From assembly GCF_963924675.1 (NCBI RefSeq), contig NC_089221.1, positions 133,838,263 to 133,902,262 on the forward strand: a stretch of 64,000 nt of DNA, in the 5' to 3' direction. The notes beneath the pieces are model-generated. The model was not told where the DNA came from. It saw nothing but the letters and a program-made list of their open reading frames with translations, and did no database searches. This stretch comes from Phocoena phocoena (lineage: Eukaryota > Chordata > Mammalia > Artiodactyla > Phocoenidae). The position numbers and the translations under genes were made by a program. Numbering within the stretch: position 1 is the stretch's first letter; the number at the start of each line of letters is the position of its first letter. This document shows positions 1-9,979 of this stretch, one piece after another.

Positions 1-319
1 ATGTAAACTGTGTAGCTGCAGACACAGAAGCTTTATCTTTCCCCACCAACGGTCCTGGGCCTGAGCAGGGCCAATCGGGAATCTCTGGCATTCACCTACG
101 TAACAACAGTCTGAGGGATCCATCACCAGGACCACACTTGATTGTGGTTGTTCCTTGGTCCCCAGCAGGCAAGCATGTGACCCAGGAGACAGCTAACCCA
201 TTCGTCTACATTCTCTGGTTCTACCCTCTGCTCAGCTCCAGGCATGAGTATAATGCAACACACTTTACAAAGGGCTGCCACACACATCACCGCATGTGAT
301 AATAATGCCTGCCATTTAC

Positions 320-560
320 TGTTATTAACAGTAAGAGCTAACATCTACCCAGCTCTTGCTCCTGGATAAACAATTTACATGATTTTTTTCCCTTTAATTC
401 TGACCACAGCCTTATGAGGTAGATACTCTCATTCTCATTTTTTAAAAGGGGGAACTAAAAGTTGGAGAGGTTTTAGGTCATTCACAGGGCCACACGGCAA
501 AGTGGAGATTCAAACCCCAGCAGCCTGACTTCAGACTCCATGCTCTGTCTCTCTTAGCAA
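320..560 (-). repeat. MIR SINE fragment
   Basis: The stretch reads as the reverse complement of a MIR: a degenerate 'bring-down-to-T-rich' block, then GGTCATTCACAGGGCCACAC and a diverged 'ATTCAAACCCCAG' segment. The match is old and gapped. Confidence 0.65.
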
Positions 561-619
561 AAGCAGACCCAGCAAAGTGCATGGAACTTAGTTTGTCAAA
601 GCTCTATTACCTTCCAGCA

Positions 620-760
620 CCAACGGAGATTGAGGTACTAGTCTAAGCCTTGCCTCTCACTGGTTATCTCGACTTCGGCATGTTCCTTTTTCTCTTCTCC
701 CCTCAATTTCCTCATATGTAAGATGTGGCATTGGAAGAGATGTTTATAAATTCCCATAAA
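620..760 (+). repeat. MIR-like fragment
   Basis: It contains the diverged MIR core 'CAATTTCCTCATATGTAAGATG' region in forward orientation after a 'CTCACTGGTTATCTCGACTTCGG' block. It is short and diverged. Confidence 0.5.
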
Positions 761-779
761 AATCAGTGATTCATCTTAC

Positions 780-925
780 CCTTCCACAGCCCTGAGAGTC
801 AGATCTTAGTATATCCAATTTTCAGATGAGGAAACTCAACACTAGTGTGGTCAAAAGGGTTTTTCAGGTCACACAGCTGGTTAAAGCCAAGACTAAAACC
901 CTGGCTTCAGACCCCAAACTCTGCA
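780..925 (-). repeat. MIR SINE fragment
   Basis: Reverse-orientation MIR signature: TTTTCAGATGAGGAAACTCA, then GGTCACACAGCTGGTTAAAG, then a diverged AAACCCTGGCTTCAGA. The order is right for a minus-strand MIR. Confidence 0.7.
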
Positions 926-926
926 A

Positions 927-2200
927 CTCATTCTACTGGAACACACTCACAGACCATTCCCCCAGTGATCTGACCTAGATCAGGGCTGGAGCCCACAGGC
1001 CCAGCAATGGGTTGGATAAGGTTCCCACAAATCCTACTACCCCTGGCCAAGTTTGGTAGGAGAGTGTGATCTACAACATTTGGGTCAAGCGAGGCTAAGT
1101 GGTTTATTCCATTCCCATTTCTCTTTGAGTCTTCAGCTCCCAAGTAAGAAAGCTGACTGGAAGCCCCCTGGGGCTGGGTGGGGGGCTTTGCAAGAGCCTA
1201 GGAGCAGCGGATGTAAGAAAACAAAGAGGCATCCCATGCTTCAGGCGAGATGTGCTTCTGTGCTTCAGTCAACGAGACCTTCAGGAAGGAGGGGCTCTCT
1301 GGGAGGGAGGGGAAGTTCTCTCACTGTCCTCTGTTTCTCAAAGGCCCTCACAACATCTCTGCCTAACCCTGAGAGCACAAAGAACAAGTACACAACAGCC
1401 ATGAAGTCATCGCATTCCTTCCCAGCTTCTCAGCCTAAGGGGGCCACCCTGAGGGGGCTTTCGTAGCAGGAAGCATGAGCTCATGGCAAATTCAGAGCAC
1501 TGAGACCCATTCTTCAGCACAGAAGTGCAGAAGCCAAGCCCAGAGGAGGGTGCTTTGTGAGGTCATAATGGCGAGGGGCTTTTGAGGCATGTCTGTCCCT
1601 TCCCCACCGAGCTGGAGACAGAGAACAGAAGTCTCAAGGGAGGAAGAAGTTTCAACCAAGGGGCCTTGAAGAAGGTGTGGAGCCACAGCTGGCCAGCCTT
1701 CCCAGAGATGAGAAGACAGAGCCTACTTGCCTCCCGTGGGCACCAGCCACTCCCCCCACCCCAGGAAGGTCTTGGTGAAGAAGGCAGCCCTGATCTTCAC
1801 ACCCAACAGTCCAACATAGCCCCTCAGCTACCAACTTACTACAGACCTCTTAGACCCATCGAAACCTAACTGTCCTGTGTCCCTCTCCTCATTCAAGGGT
1901 GATCTGATAAACTCATCTGTGCTGCTAACAACTGTTGGTGGCTGTCATTGTCTTCTAGGCTTTTGCACTCCGGCAGGGCTACTGTAGAGACTGGATCACG
2001 TGGGAACCTCAGGGTCATGGGAAGCTGTGGGAGGAGCCCATCGTGCTGCCTACACACCACACCCCCAAGATACGCACACCACAAAAGCCCATGACATCCA
2101 GCCCCAAAGGCAAAACACTGCTCCTTCTGCTGGAGTCTGTCTTCCCTTCTCCTTCACCCCTGCTCTTTGGCACAGAGTCTCAGAAGGGTCACTCAAGTCC
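927..2200. other. Intronic stretch with nothing recognised
   Basis: I see no known repeat, RNA gene or plausible exon here. Open frames on both strands (for example 1053-1466 +) have no recognisable domain and no flanking splice signals that fit ADAM19. Confidence 0.5.
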
Positions 2201-2570
2201 AGAATGTCTCAGCTTGGGTACTATTGACATTTGAGGCCAGATAATTCTCTGCTGTGGAGGACTGGGCTGTGCATTGTAGGGTAATTAGCAGCATCCCTAC
2301 CCACCAGATGCCAGTAGCATCCACCTCCCGGTCATGATAACCCAAACTGTGCCTACAAATTGCCAAGGGTCCCCTCCTTTGTTGGCTAAAACAGTCAAAG
2401 AGACAAATAGAATATTCTAGGATAATTGCACCTGATTAAAATTGGTATAAATCATCACGAAGCATATTTCCTTTGCTTTATGTTCATTACCAACATATTT
2501 AACAAAAATTTAAGGAAAAGAAATGATTTAAACCAAAATCACTCCTAGTGGAGAACCACCACTCTAATCC
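2200..2570 (+). mobile_element. Old nonautonomous DNA-transposon fragment (MER type)
   Basis: The segment at 2212-2370 contains 'CTATTGACATTTGAGGCCAG', 'TTCTCTGCTGTGGAGG', 'GTGCATTGTAGG' and 'AGCAGCATCCCTACCCACCAG'. These are hallmarks of an ancient mammalian hAT-like element whose exact family name I cannot fix. A 'GTGGAGAACCACCACTC' near 2550-2570 looks like its 3' terminus. The middle part (2373-2534) is repeated in inverted form at 3231-3388. Confidence 0.6.
2373..2534 (+). repeat. Inverted repeat, left arm
   Basis: This arm aligns to the reverse complement of 3231-3388 over its whole length, with small gaps. Shared blocks include CTGATTAAA, TATAAATCAT, GAAGCATA, TTTGCTTTATGTT and GAAATGATTT. 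The spacer of about 0.7 kb holds a CHR SINE. Confidence 0.75.
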
Positions 2571-2830
2571 TACAAATTCTAAAAGGTGCCCTGTAGGAAA
2601 AGCTAGCAAACCATGAAATGTGTATGATTCATGACCTTAAATGTCCACCAGTGACCAAATGGTGTGGTGGAGCAAACTAAAAGACTAAAACTGAAACACC
2701 ATTTTTTGAATGACGAATCTCTGTGCATACAGCCAAACTCAACTTTGAGGGGAAAAATACCCAATATGAAGATAGGAGCAAAATAAGAAAATCTTCACAT
2801 CCTAAAACCACATTAAAAAGGCAGAGTACA

Positions 2831-3156
2831 GGTCTTCCCTGGTGGCGCAGTGGTTGAGAATCTGCCTGCTAATGCAGGGGACACGGGTTCGAGCCCTGGT
2901 CTGGGAGGATCACACATGCCGCAGAGCAACTAAGCCTGTGAGCCACAACTATTGAGCCTGCGCGTCTGGAGCCTGTGCTCCGCAACGGGAGAGGCCGCGA
3001 TAGTGAGAGGCCCGCGCACCGCGATGAAGAGTGGCCCCCGCTTGCCACAACTAGAGAAAGCTCTCGTACAGAAACGAAGACCCAACACAGCAAAAATAAA
3101 TAATAAAAAATAATTAATAAACTCCTACCCCAACATCTTAAAAAAAAAAAAAAAAA
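2831..3156 (+). mobile_element. CHR-type tRNA-derived SINE, long form
   Basis: It starts GGTCTTCCCTGGTGGCGCAG (A-box region), has a B-box-like GGGTTCGAGCCC, and carries the long CHR body ending in a poly(A) run at 3139-3156. It is flanked by an 11-bp target-site duplication GGCAGAGTACA (2820-2830 and 3157-3167). It is antisense to ADAM19, in intron 4. Confidence 0.95.
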
Positions 3157-3230
3157 GGCAGAGTACAAAACCTTACATGTCCACATGAAAAAAAAACCAA
3201 ACACCTGATTGGGTGAGATGACAGGATTAC

Positions 3231-3388
3231 CAGCAAATCATTTCTCTTACTTAAACTTTTGTTAGTATGTGGGTAATTAACATAAAGCAAAGAAAATGTA
3301 TGCTTCACAATGATTTATATCAACTTTAATCAGATGCAACTTGCTTAAAATATTGTTTGTTTCACCATTGTAGCCAGCAAACGGGAGG
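3231..3388 (-). repeat. Inverted repeat, right arm
   Basis: This is the reverse-complement partner of 2373-2534. The neighbouring part of the left-arm element (2200-2370) is not repeated here, so this is a fragment of the same family or a remnant terminal arm. Confidence 0.75.
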
Positions 3389-3560
3389 GTACGCTTACGA
3401 AACAACAAATTCATATTTCGTGTCTCCTGCTCACTCCCTGGGTCTCAGTCAGGGAAACAATTTCTTCAGGGGAGGGACTGTCTCCACTGAGCATCTCCTC
3501 ACTTCCTAGGGGTGGGTCTGGGATAGGGCATCTGCTTGATAGATATTGACCTGAACTTAC

Positions 3561-3639
3561 CTCGGATTTCAGGGTGGTAGTTCGAGGGTTGCCACTTGGA
3601 GTATATTGGGTTTCTGTGTAGGCTGGAGCAAAAAGGTGC
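3561..3639 (-). CDS. ADAM19: ADAM19 exon 4 (prodomain)
   Basis: This 79-nt exon encodes part of the ADAM19 prodomain, the inhibitory segment removed by furin-type cleavage in the secretory pathway. The acceptor is a pyrimidine-rich tract ending TTCTTTTCAG just right of 3639. The donor is GAG|GTAAGT, with GTAAGT at 3555-3560. The first base (G) completes the GA|G glutamate codon left by exon 3. The peptide then reads HLFAPAYTETQYTPSGNP and ends TTTLKSE. I recognise it as the ADAM19 segment that in human reads QLFAPSYTETHYTSSGNP, so His replaces Gln at the first full codon. The exon ends in phase 0. It has no independent start or stop. The next exon lies outside the window. The match and the reading-frame agreement across four exons make the call firm, although it rests on remembered human sequence. 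Confidence 0.96.
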
Positions 3640-4370
3640 CTGAAAAGAATAAAAACAGGCATTTGTCTCCTTAGATGATGGACTTCACGGTCCTGGGAAC
3701 AGCAGCCAGTGATTCTAACTAAACTTGGTAGAGCCACCCCAAGCGTCTCCACACAGAAGGAACTAGGCAGTCCTAGGGAACGGCTCAAGGAATAAAAAGA
3801 AAAACAGAGTGAAGTTTGTTATGAACTTTGTGTTCATTAGGATCATCGCTTAAGTCAGCCACAACCAGATAGAGTTGACCACAAAAGCAGTTATCTCAGA
3901 TCTTAACTTGTTCTGGGTCCTAGGAAAATACATGTGCAAACACATTCACAAAATTTCCCAGGGTCTATGGACCCTATTGTGTACCTTGACTGATTATTTC
4001 TCCAGCATATCCACCAACTTTTGGTATCAGCACACCAATTTTTCTTTAAGGGAACCCCTCTTCCCTGTTGCATGTTTTGGTAAGACTGCCAATCAAGGTA
4101 TCCTACCTGGCCTTGGCCAAGGGTGGCCCTCGGCGCGAGCCAAGCCAATGGAGCAATGCTGCGAGAACTTAACAAATGGGAGCTATTCATCTGCTCCTGT
4201 TCCTGCTGCATGGGTTCCCGGAGTTTCCTTTGCCCATCTTTTCTGAGACCTAGTGGTTCAGATCCCCTGAGACCTGGTAGTTTTACGTGTTACCCTTCCA
4301 ATATTGTTTTTTCTTTCCTAAAATTGGACATTGGTTTCTCTCTTGCCACAGACCTCTTGCAGCTGGGGTT
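3640..4370. other. Intronic sequence, nothing recognised
   Basis: This is unique-looking sequence next to exon 4. I see no repeat or second exon. Confidence 0.4.
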
Positions 4371-4385
4371 AAGAATCCCTCACCA

Positions 4386-4592
4386 GGGCTTCCCTGGTGG
4401 CGCAGTGGTTGAGAGTCCACCTGCCGATGCAGGTGACACTGGTTCTTGCCCCAGTCCGGGAAGATTCCACATGCTGTGGAGCGGCTGGGCCCGTGAGCCA
4501 TGGCCGCTGAGCCTGCGCGTCCGGAGCCTGTGCTCCGCAACGGGAGAGGCCACAGCAGTGAGAGGCCCACGTACCGCAGAAAAGAAAAAAAA
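4386..4592 (+). mobile_element. CHR-type SINE, short young cetacean subfamily
   Basis: The element is about 200 bp with GGGCTTCCCTGGTGGCGCAG at its head, a diverged B box, and the subfamily block GGGCCCGTGAGCCATGGCC. It ends in an A-rich tail. A 15-bp target duplication, AAGAATCCCTCACCA, flanks it at 4371-4385 and 4593-4607, which indicates a fairly recent insertion. Confidence 0.96.
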
Positions 4593-4789
4593 AAGAATCC
4601 CTCACCAAAGGCAAGGTGACCTCAAATAAGGCTTTTAGAATTTCCCTGAAAGTTAAAAGACAAAAGAGCCAAATGGACGCTTCAACTAGCTCAGCCACGT
4701 TAAAAGCAGAACGAATCTAAAGAAAATCGTGGTCGGGGCAAAGTTTGTAATGGAAGGCACCATTAAAAATTGGAGTCTAACAAAAAAGA

Positions 4790-5110
4790 ATTAAGTGGAT
4801 CTATATCTACTAACGTGGAAAGATGTCTAAAATGGAGTTAGATAAAGACAATAAATTTCAGGAAAGTATGTACTTTTTAAATCCCTTTTAATGAAAAAGT
4901 AACAGCAGTACACACTAGTGCACGCATCAACAACAGCTGGAGGAGGGCACGCCCGTCGTTAATGGTGGTTATCTCAGGGAATTATGGAAGATGTTCACAA
5001 GGTAAGCTGTATAATATTTCTGAAAAACTGGTTGATCTTAAAGAATAATTATCATGTATTTATTCTGAAAACGGAAAATCTAATTTGAAACTGCTTTTTA
5101 AATAAGAAGA
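4790..5110 (+). mobile_element. Old L1 3'-end fragment
   Basis: The stretch has the pattern of an L1M ORF2/3'UTR remnant ('CTAACGTGGAAAGATGTC', 'AGTATGTACTTTTTAAATCC', 'GGTGGTTATCTCAGGG'). It is diverged and truncated at both ends. Confidence 0.5.
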
Positions 5111-5697
5111 TACAAGCTGAGGCCAGCATAGAAAGCCAAAGGGACCTGCAGGGACCACCCTGGTTTTGTAAGAGGTGACATTTCCCACAAGAGAGGGTCA
5201 TTGAAGAGGATCTCCAGAGTCTCTCGGAGTCACTTCCAGCTCTAAGTTCCAGGACCCCAGACTCTCAGATTCCCCTCCACCCAAAGAGTGCAGTCAGAAG
5301 GCAAATGCCACAAGGGTTGTCTCTTGCACTATGTCAAGCCCTTCAATGTGCTGGCGTGGACGAGAAGAAAAGAAACCCAACAGGGAGATGTAAAAACAAA
5401 GCAAAACAGAAAACCCAGCTTGTGTAGAGAAACTCCAATCCACATGGAAAGCTTGGGTCAGTAGCTAACTTGCCAGATTCTGTCTCCCTTTCTCTTTCTC
5501 CTTAGCATCTAACCATTCAAGGATCGAAGGGAAGAGCCACCCATTTGTCTGAGCGAGATAAACTGTAAGCCCAGGAGGGCAGAGGCCAAACTGTTTTGCT
5601 CACCAGTATATACTGGTGTTTAACATGTACTCAGTGAAAGAATGTGTTAACTAATTACTGAATGAATGAATGAGTGAGTCGTTGAGCATATTAGGAG

Positions 5698-5935
5698 CTT
5701 AGAACATGGTCTGGAGTCTGAGAGACTAAGTTTCAGTGCCAGTTCTGACATGTACTATCTCTATGGCCATGAGCGAGTTGTTTTACCTCTCCAAACCTTT
5801 GTTTCCTCTTCTGCAAAATCCCTTCTACTTGACAGGGTTGTCATCTGAGTAAAATAACATAATGCATGAAAAGAGCTTAAAACCAGTCCTGGCTCAGAGT
5901 GGAGCTCAGTAAATGTTAGTGGTTATCATTATTGC
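5698..5935 (+). repeat. MIR SINE, nearly full length
   Basis: Forward MIR order is clear: ACATGGTCTGGAGTCTGAGAG, then TTTGTTTCCTCTTCTGCAAAAT, then GGGTTGTCATCTGAG, ending CTCAGTAAATGTTAGTGG. Confidence 0.8.
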
Positions 5936-6429
5936 TTTCAACAGGGATTATGATGGGAAGAACCCAGAAAAACTGGTGGAATTTACCTATTTCCTTTCAA
6001 TTCCCCCCAGCCATTAACTCTCCAGTATATCACTTGAGAGAGGTGAAAAAACAATGAGCTCATTCCTGCAGCCCATTTCCTTGGTCTGCTTTCACAGACT
6101 GCATAATGGACGGCGAGTCAGGAGTTCAGAATTTAACAGTCCATCCTGGATGACAGCAGGGAGACGTGAGTTTTCCCACAGTAATGCACTCCTGGAAAAT
6201 ACACTCCCCCAGGCTCTTCTGAGCCTTAGGGGGGGAAATATTCATCCAGTGACACCAAGATGCTCCAAAGAGAGCAATCCAGACTGAACCTCAGAGGAGT
6301 CTACATTCTCGTCGGTTCTTGGCCACACATCCTCAGAAGGGTAAGCATCTTTCTGCACCTTCTTATTCAGAAGTTCTGCCACTGTCATCATAGGACTCTC
6401 AGAGCCTCAGTGCTGAGAGGGACCTCAGG

Positions 6430-6580
6430 AATCATTAAGCCAAACTCACTAGACTGTGGACTCCCTAAGAGCAGGGAGCACGGCTGCCTTGTTCAATGCT
6501 TCTCCCCAGCTCCTAGTACCAGGCAGGTTTATTCTGTGGGAAAAGTGGATGAATGAATAAATGAACGAATGAATGAATCT
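6430..6580 (+). repeat. L2 LINE 3' end
   Basis: It carries the L2 tail signature: AGACTGTGGACTCCCTAAGAG, 'AGCAGGGAGCACGGCTGCC', 'CCCCAGCTCCTAGTACCAGG' and a terminal (GAAT)n run at 6550-6578. Confidence 0.75.
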
Positions 6581-6814
6581 TCTACCTTGTGTAGGAATCT
6601 GCCAGATGGCCATTCGGCACTGGACATCTCCAGTGACAGGGAGCTCCTGAGACCACCCACTCCATTTCTGACCACATATAATAGTTAGAGAAAGTTCTTA
6701 CGCTGAACCAGAAACTACCTCTCTCTGTAACCGGCACCCACTGGCCTCATTCTTGTCTGCTGAATCTACAAGAAACAGTCTGCTCCCTCTTCCACCTAGC
6801 TGCCCTTTTCAGGA

Positions 6815-7035
6815 CCAGCAGCATTAGCATCACCTAGGAACTAGTTAAAAATGCAGATTGTAAAAAAAAAAAAATATATATATATATATATATATGCAGA
6901 TTGCCAGGCCCCACTGCAAACGTCCTTGCACACAGAAACTCTGTGGTTGGAGCCCAACCATCTGTTGTTGTAATAACTCTCTGAGTGAGTCTCGGGCAGA
7001 ACCACCACCCTAGACCACAAGTTCTCAACATACTT
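6815..7035 (+). mobile_element. MER5A-like DNA transposon with an A/TA-rich insertion
   Basis: It reads AGCAGCATTAGCATCACCTAG, GAACTAGTTAAAAATGCAGATT, CCAGGCCCCACTGC, GAAACTCTGTGGTTGGAGCC and ends near AGTTCTCAACATACT, the order of a MER5A element (hAT-Charlie). It is interrupted at 6861-6893 by T(A)12 plus (TA)n bracketed by a 10-bp repeat. Confidence 0.7.
6861..6895. repeat. Poly(A)/(TA)n tract bracketed by a 10-bp duplication
   Basis: A run of twelve or so A residues followed by (TA)n lies between two copies of ATGCAGATTG (6851-6860 and 6894-6903). This looks like a retrotransposition event that delivered only a tail. Confidence 0.8.
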
Positions 7036-7169
7036 TTAAAGCAGGCAAACTTCAGAAATATCCACGTGTCTCACTACCCAAGCCTCCATCACCCTTCTAC
7101 CTCCACCACACCCTGGATCATTCTGAGCTTAAGAAACCCTGAAAAGTTGCCATCAAAACAGTTCACATG

Positions 7170-7310
7170 CCTTTAAGTGAGAAAGCATTTCACCTTCACA
7201 ACATGCCTAGGAGGACACTGCAACCTCGGAAGTGTAACTTGTCCAAGCTGTCATGGCACAGTGTCAGAGCCGGGTTTCAAAGCCAAGTCTGTTGGGCCAG
7301 ACCATACGTT
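7170..7310 (-). repeat. MIR SINE fragment
   Basis: Reverse-orientation MIR: 'AACTTGTCCAAGCTGTCATGG', 'GTGTCAGAGCCGGGTTTCAA'. Diverged. Confidence 0.6.
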
Positions 7311-8880
7311 TTAAGCAGTTCTCTGCTCCGTCTCTATTAGAAGGTAGAAGCATAAAACTAAAGCACTGCCAGCAGTAGTCCAAAGCACAATTTGACGGTG
7401 ATGACAGCAGCCTTGAGAACATGTGATGCCACAAAAAGGAGGCTCCTAGGCCTTAGATGTGAATACATGCAGAGAAGAGCCATAGGGGTAAGCAAAGCCC
7501 AGGGCAAGATAAAGAGGATAGACATGTAAGGATGTCACGGGTCGTTTTTTGGGGGGGTTTTGTTTGTTTTTTTTAATAACAACCCTTTCCCCAAATGCGG
7601 TTGCGGGTGTTGACCAGGAGGGTCATCCTTCCTTCTAAAAGCAAAAGGAAGGGTCATGTTCCATCACCACTATCTGCGCAATTGTACCGATTCACAAGAC
7701 ACTGCTTTCACACGCTCCCCATCACCCCAAGCCAGGCCCATCTATGCCTCCAGTCCCTGGTGGTGCCTTGGCGCTGCTCTCGGCACCAAAGACACTATCC
7801 CCTCAGAGACAGGGCTGCAGGGCCACTGAGCAGCCCAGCTCAGCCCAGCCACCCCTTCTCCAACCACATCTTGTTCTCATCTCCTCTCTGACAAGGGGCT
7901 GGCTCAGCAGATCTGCAGGAAGCTGTCTCTCACCACTGGAGTGTGCTAGGATTTTCAGGAAACGAGTTGTGAGTGATGTGCATCCAGGAAGAGAGAAGGA
8001 CTGTCCAAGATTTCCCACCCTGCCCCCTCCTTTTTCTGGCTTTGATTGGAAAAGCAATTTCTGAAGAAGTGCCTCCCACCCGTGCCCTCAAGGCTCACAA
8101 GCCCACAGGCAAGCAGAGATCACACATCATCCCAATGCTAATAGCAGCCGGCACTGCAGTGCTCCCTTTGGGTGAAACTCAGGTTGCCCAGACCCCAAAG
8201 TCCTCGAGCAATCTTCTGAATCTTTGTATCTTCTGCATCCCAGCTGGGAAAATAAGCTGTCCCCCAAATATTGGACATAAAACATAAGGTCACTCTCCAG
8301 GGAGGGACAACAGAATTGCCCTTGGTGGCCTGGTAACTGTACACGCAGCCACACCCCCCAAAACACACTGCAGCTCCAACAGCCCTGACCCACCTTTCCT
8401 AAGGCTCACAGCCTTCGAACCCAGAACCGTCCCTTTAAAGACTATGTACTGTCAGACTAATTTCAAATGCTTCTCTGAGCTTCTCTAAAAGCCCCTCTAG
8501 GGAGAGAGAAGCAGCAGGACTAAAATTTGCAAAACATCTTCCCGAGTCCAATCCCACCATCCAGCATGCTGCTTCAGATAAGCAAATCGGTGAAGACAAA
8601 GTGATAATTTCCAAACTACCTTGAAAAACAACCCTACCCAGATATGCTCAGCGTAAACAAACAGCACCCTGCTCATCCCAGCGGCTATGTTTACCGACAC
8701 CTCCTTCTCCCAGGTCTTGCTCCATATCTAGCTCTTTCAGGAGTATTGGGGGCACTTATACACTGGTGATGCTGGGGAGGTACAGCCTTGCTGGTCCCTC
8801 TTATCTTCTCTGGAGGAGCCTCACCCTCACCCTGTCCATCCATGCGGGTGATAACATAAGGCTCTTTCATTTCTCACTTA
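7310..8880. other. Intronic stretch with nothing recognised
   Basis: I see no repeat family or exon. Open frames at 7595-8064 + and 8127-8393 - are composition-driven and unsupported. A short G/T-rich run lies at 7545-7575. Confidence 0.45.
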
Positions 8881-8924
8881 TACTTACAATGCTGTCATAA
8901 CGGGACTCAGCCCAGTAACACAAC

Positions 8925-9050
8925 ACCCGGAAATGCTGTTAAAAAATATAAAATCCCAGGCCCCATCCCAGCCCCACTGAGAATTACATTCTCTAGAGAA
9001 GGACTCAGAAATCTCTATTTTTAATAGTTTTTCCAGGTGATACTTTTTCA
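8925..9050 (+). mobile_element. Possible MER5-like fragment
   Basis: 'CCCGGAAATGCTGTTAAAA', 'CCCAGGCCCCATCCCAGCC' and 'CCAGGTGATACTTTTTCAGTC' recall MER5-type order. The copy is diverged and the call is tentative. Confidence 0.35.
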
Positions 9051-9404
9051 GTCTCTGGGAATTCTCCACTGTACCAATTTTAACATTTTTAATTCTTTTT
9101 CTTATTTCTAGCCTCCTAAGCACCCTCTCAAAATCTAAAGATGATATCAGCACAGCCTAGAGGGAAAGTCCCGGGCTCAGAAAGGTTTGGTTCGAGCACC
9201 AGCTGCATTACCCTCTACATGACTGTCATTTCGAACCCTGCAAATGAGGCAAAAGATCACCGTAATGCCTTTCAATGGCATACAAGAGCACCGTCAAATC
9301 ACAGGCTCTGGGAGCTCTAAGGTTCTTTGGACTCCATGGGGGGAAATGTAGCTTTGAAAGACTATTTACAATTAATTAGGGCAGCTCTTGTAAAACCCTG
9401 TAAA

Positions 9405-9735
9405 CTCAGATGTTAACTTGTAAAAACCTAATAAGATACAATAGAGATACAAATGATTTCCATCTAGCAGAAAAGATAACTCTCAAGGTTATGATTTTAT
9501 TGCCCATAGAATATTAACCAGTTTTGTATATAATTTAGCAATGTTGTCTCAGCATTCCTTCTTCACTATTGAAAATATATATATGATTCCCTTATCTATC
9601 CAATTTTTAAACCAGTTTTATCATTTTGTTGGTTCCCCCATTAATTAAACAAAACTGTGACAAACGCTCACTATCTGTATTTGTATGAGAACTGTTTTCA
9701 CTTGAGCCACATAAATTTTGTTTTTTTCCCAGACT
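9405..9735 (+). repeat. Old dispersed repeat, copy A
   Basis: It is similar to 36660-36980 in the same orientation. Shared blocks include GTTAACT, TAGAGATRCAAATGA, AGAAAAGATAACT/AGAAAGATAACT, and a TTTGTATRAGARC block near the end. The length and layout suggest an old LTR-like element, but I cannot name the family. Confidence 0.6.
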
Positions 9736-9814
9736 GAAAATGAACAGGGTGATAATTATGATCTCACTGCCCCACTGAGAGGATCAAATGAGAAAATACA
9801 TTCAAATACTAGCT

Positions 9815-9975
9815 AGGACGTTTATGAATTCTGTGAACTTGGGCAAATCGGCTAGCCTCTCTGTGCCTCGGTTTTCTCATCTATAAAATGGGGGAAATAA
9901 TAGAATCTACTTCATAGGGTTGCTATACAATGTTAGAAGAGTGTCTGACTATGAATATTTGCTAAATAAAATGAA
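9815..9975 (+). repeat. MIR SINE
   Basis: Forward MIR core: ACTTGGGCAAATCGGCTAGC, CCTCGGTTTTCTCATCTATA, 'ATAGGGTTGCTATACAATG', ending near TATTTGCTAAATAA. Confidence 0.75.
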
Positions 9976-9979
9976 CAAA

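Larger units (their letters stand above)
1..3560 (-). other. ADAM19: ADAM19 intron 4 (partial, continues left of window)
   Basis: The intron begins on the minus strand at the GTAAGT donor at 3555-3560 and leaves the window at base 1. The next ADAM19 exon should begin with Asp-His-Cys-Phe-Tyr-His, judging from my memory of the human protein. I looked for it on the minus strand and did not find it. Contents are MIR fragments, an old DNA-transposon fragment, an inverted-repeat pair and one CHR SINE. Confidence 0.85.

Noticed and set aside
1..3554. Search for ADAM19 exon 5 (starting DHCFYH)
   Set aside because: No minus-strand match with an acceptor was found, so the exon is taken to lie left of the window.
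3411..3788. Reading the whole 125-codon minus-strand frame as one protein
   Set aside because: Only 3561-3639 is coding. The frame runs through both splice sites of ADAM19 exon 4.
4123..4629. 168-codon frame and its opposite-strand partners
   Set aside because: About half of it is the young CHR SINE. The same translated SINE peptide recurs at 33952 and 46595.
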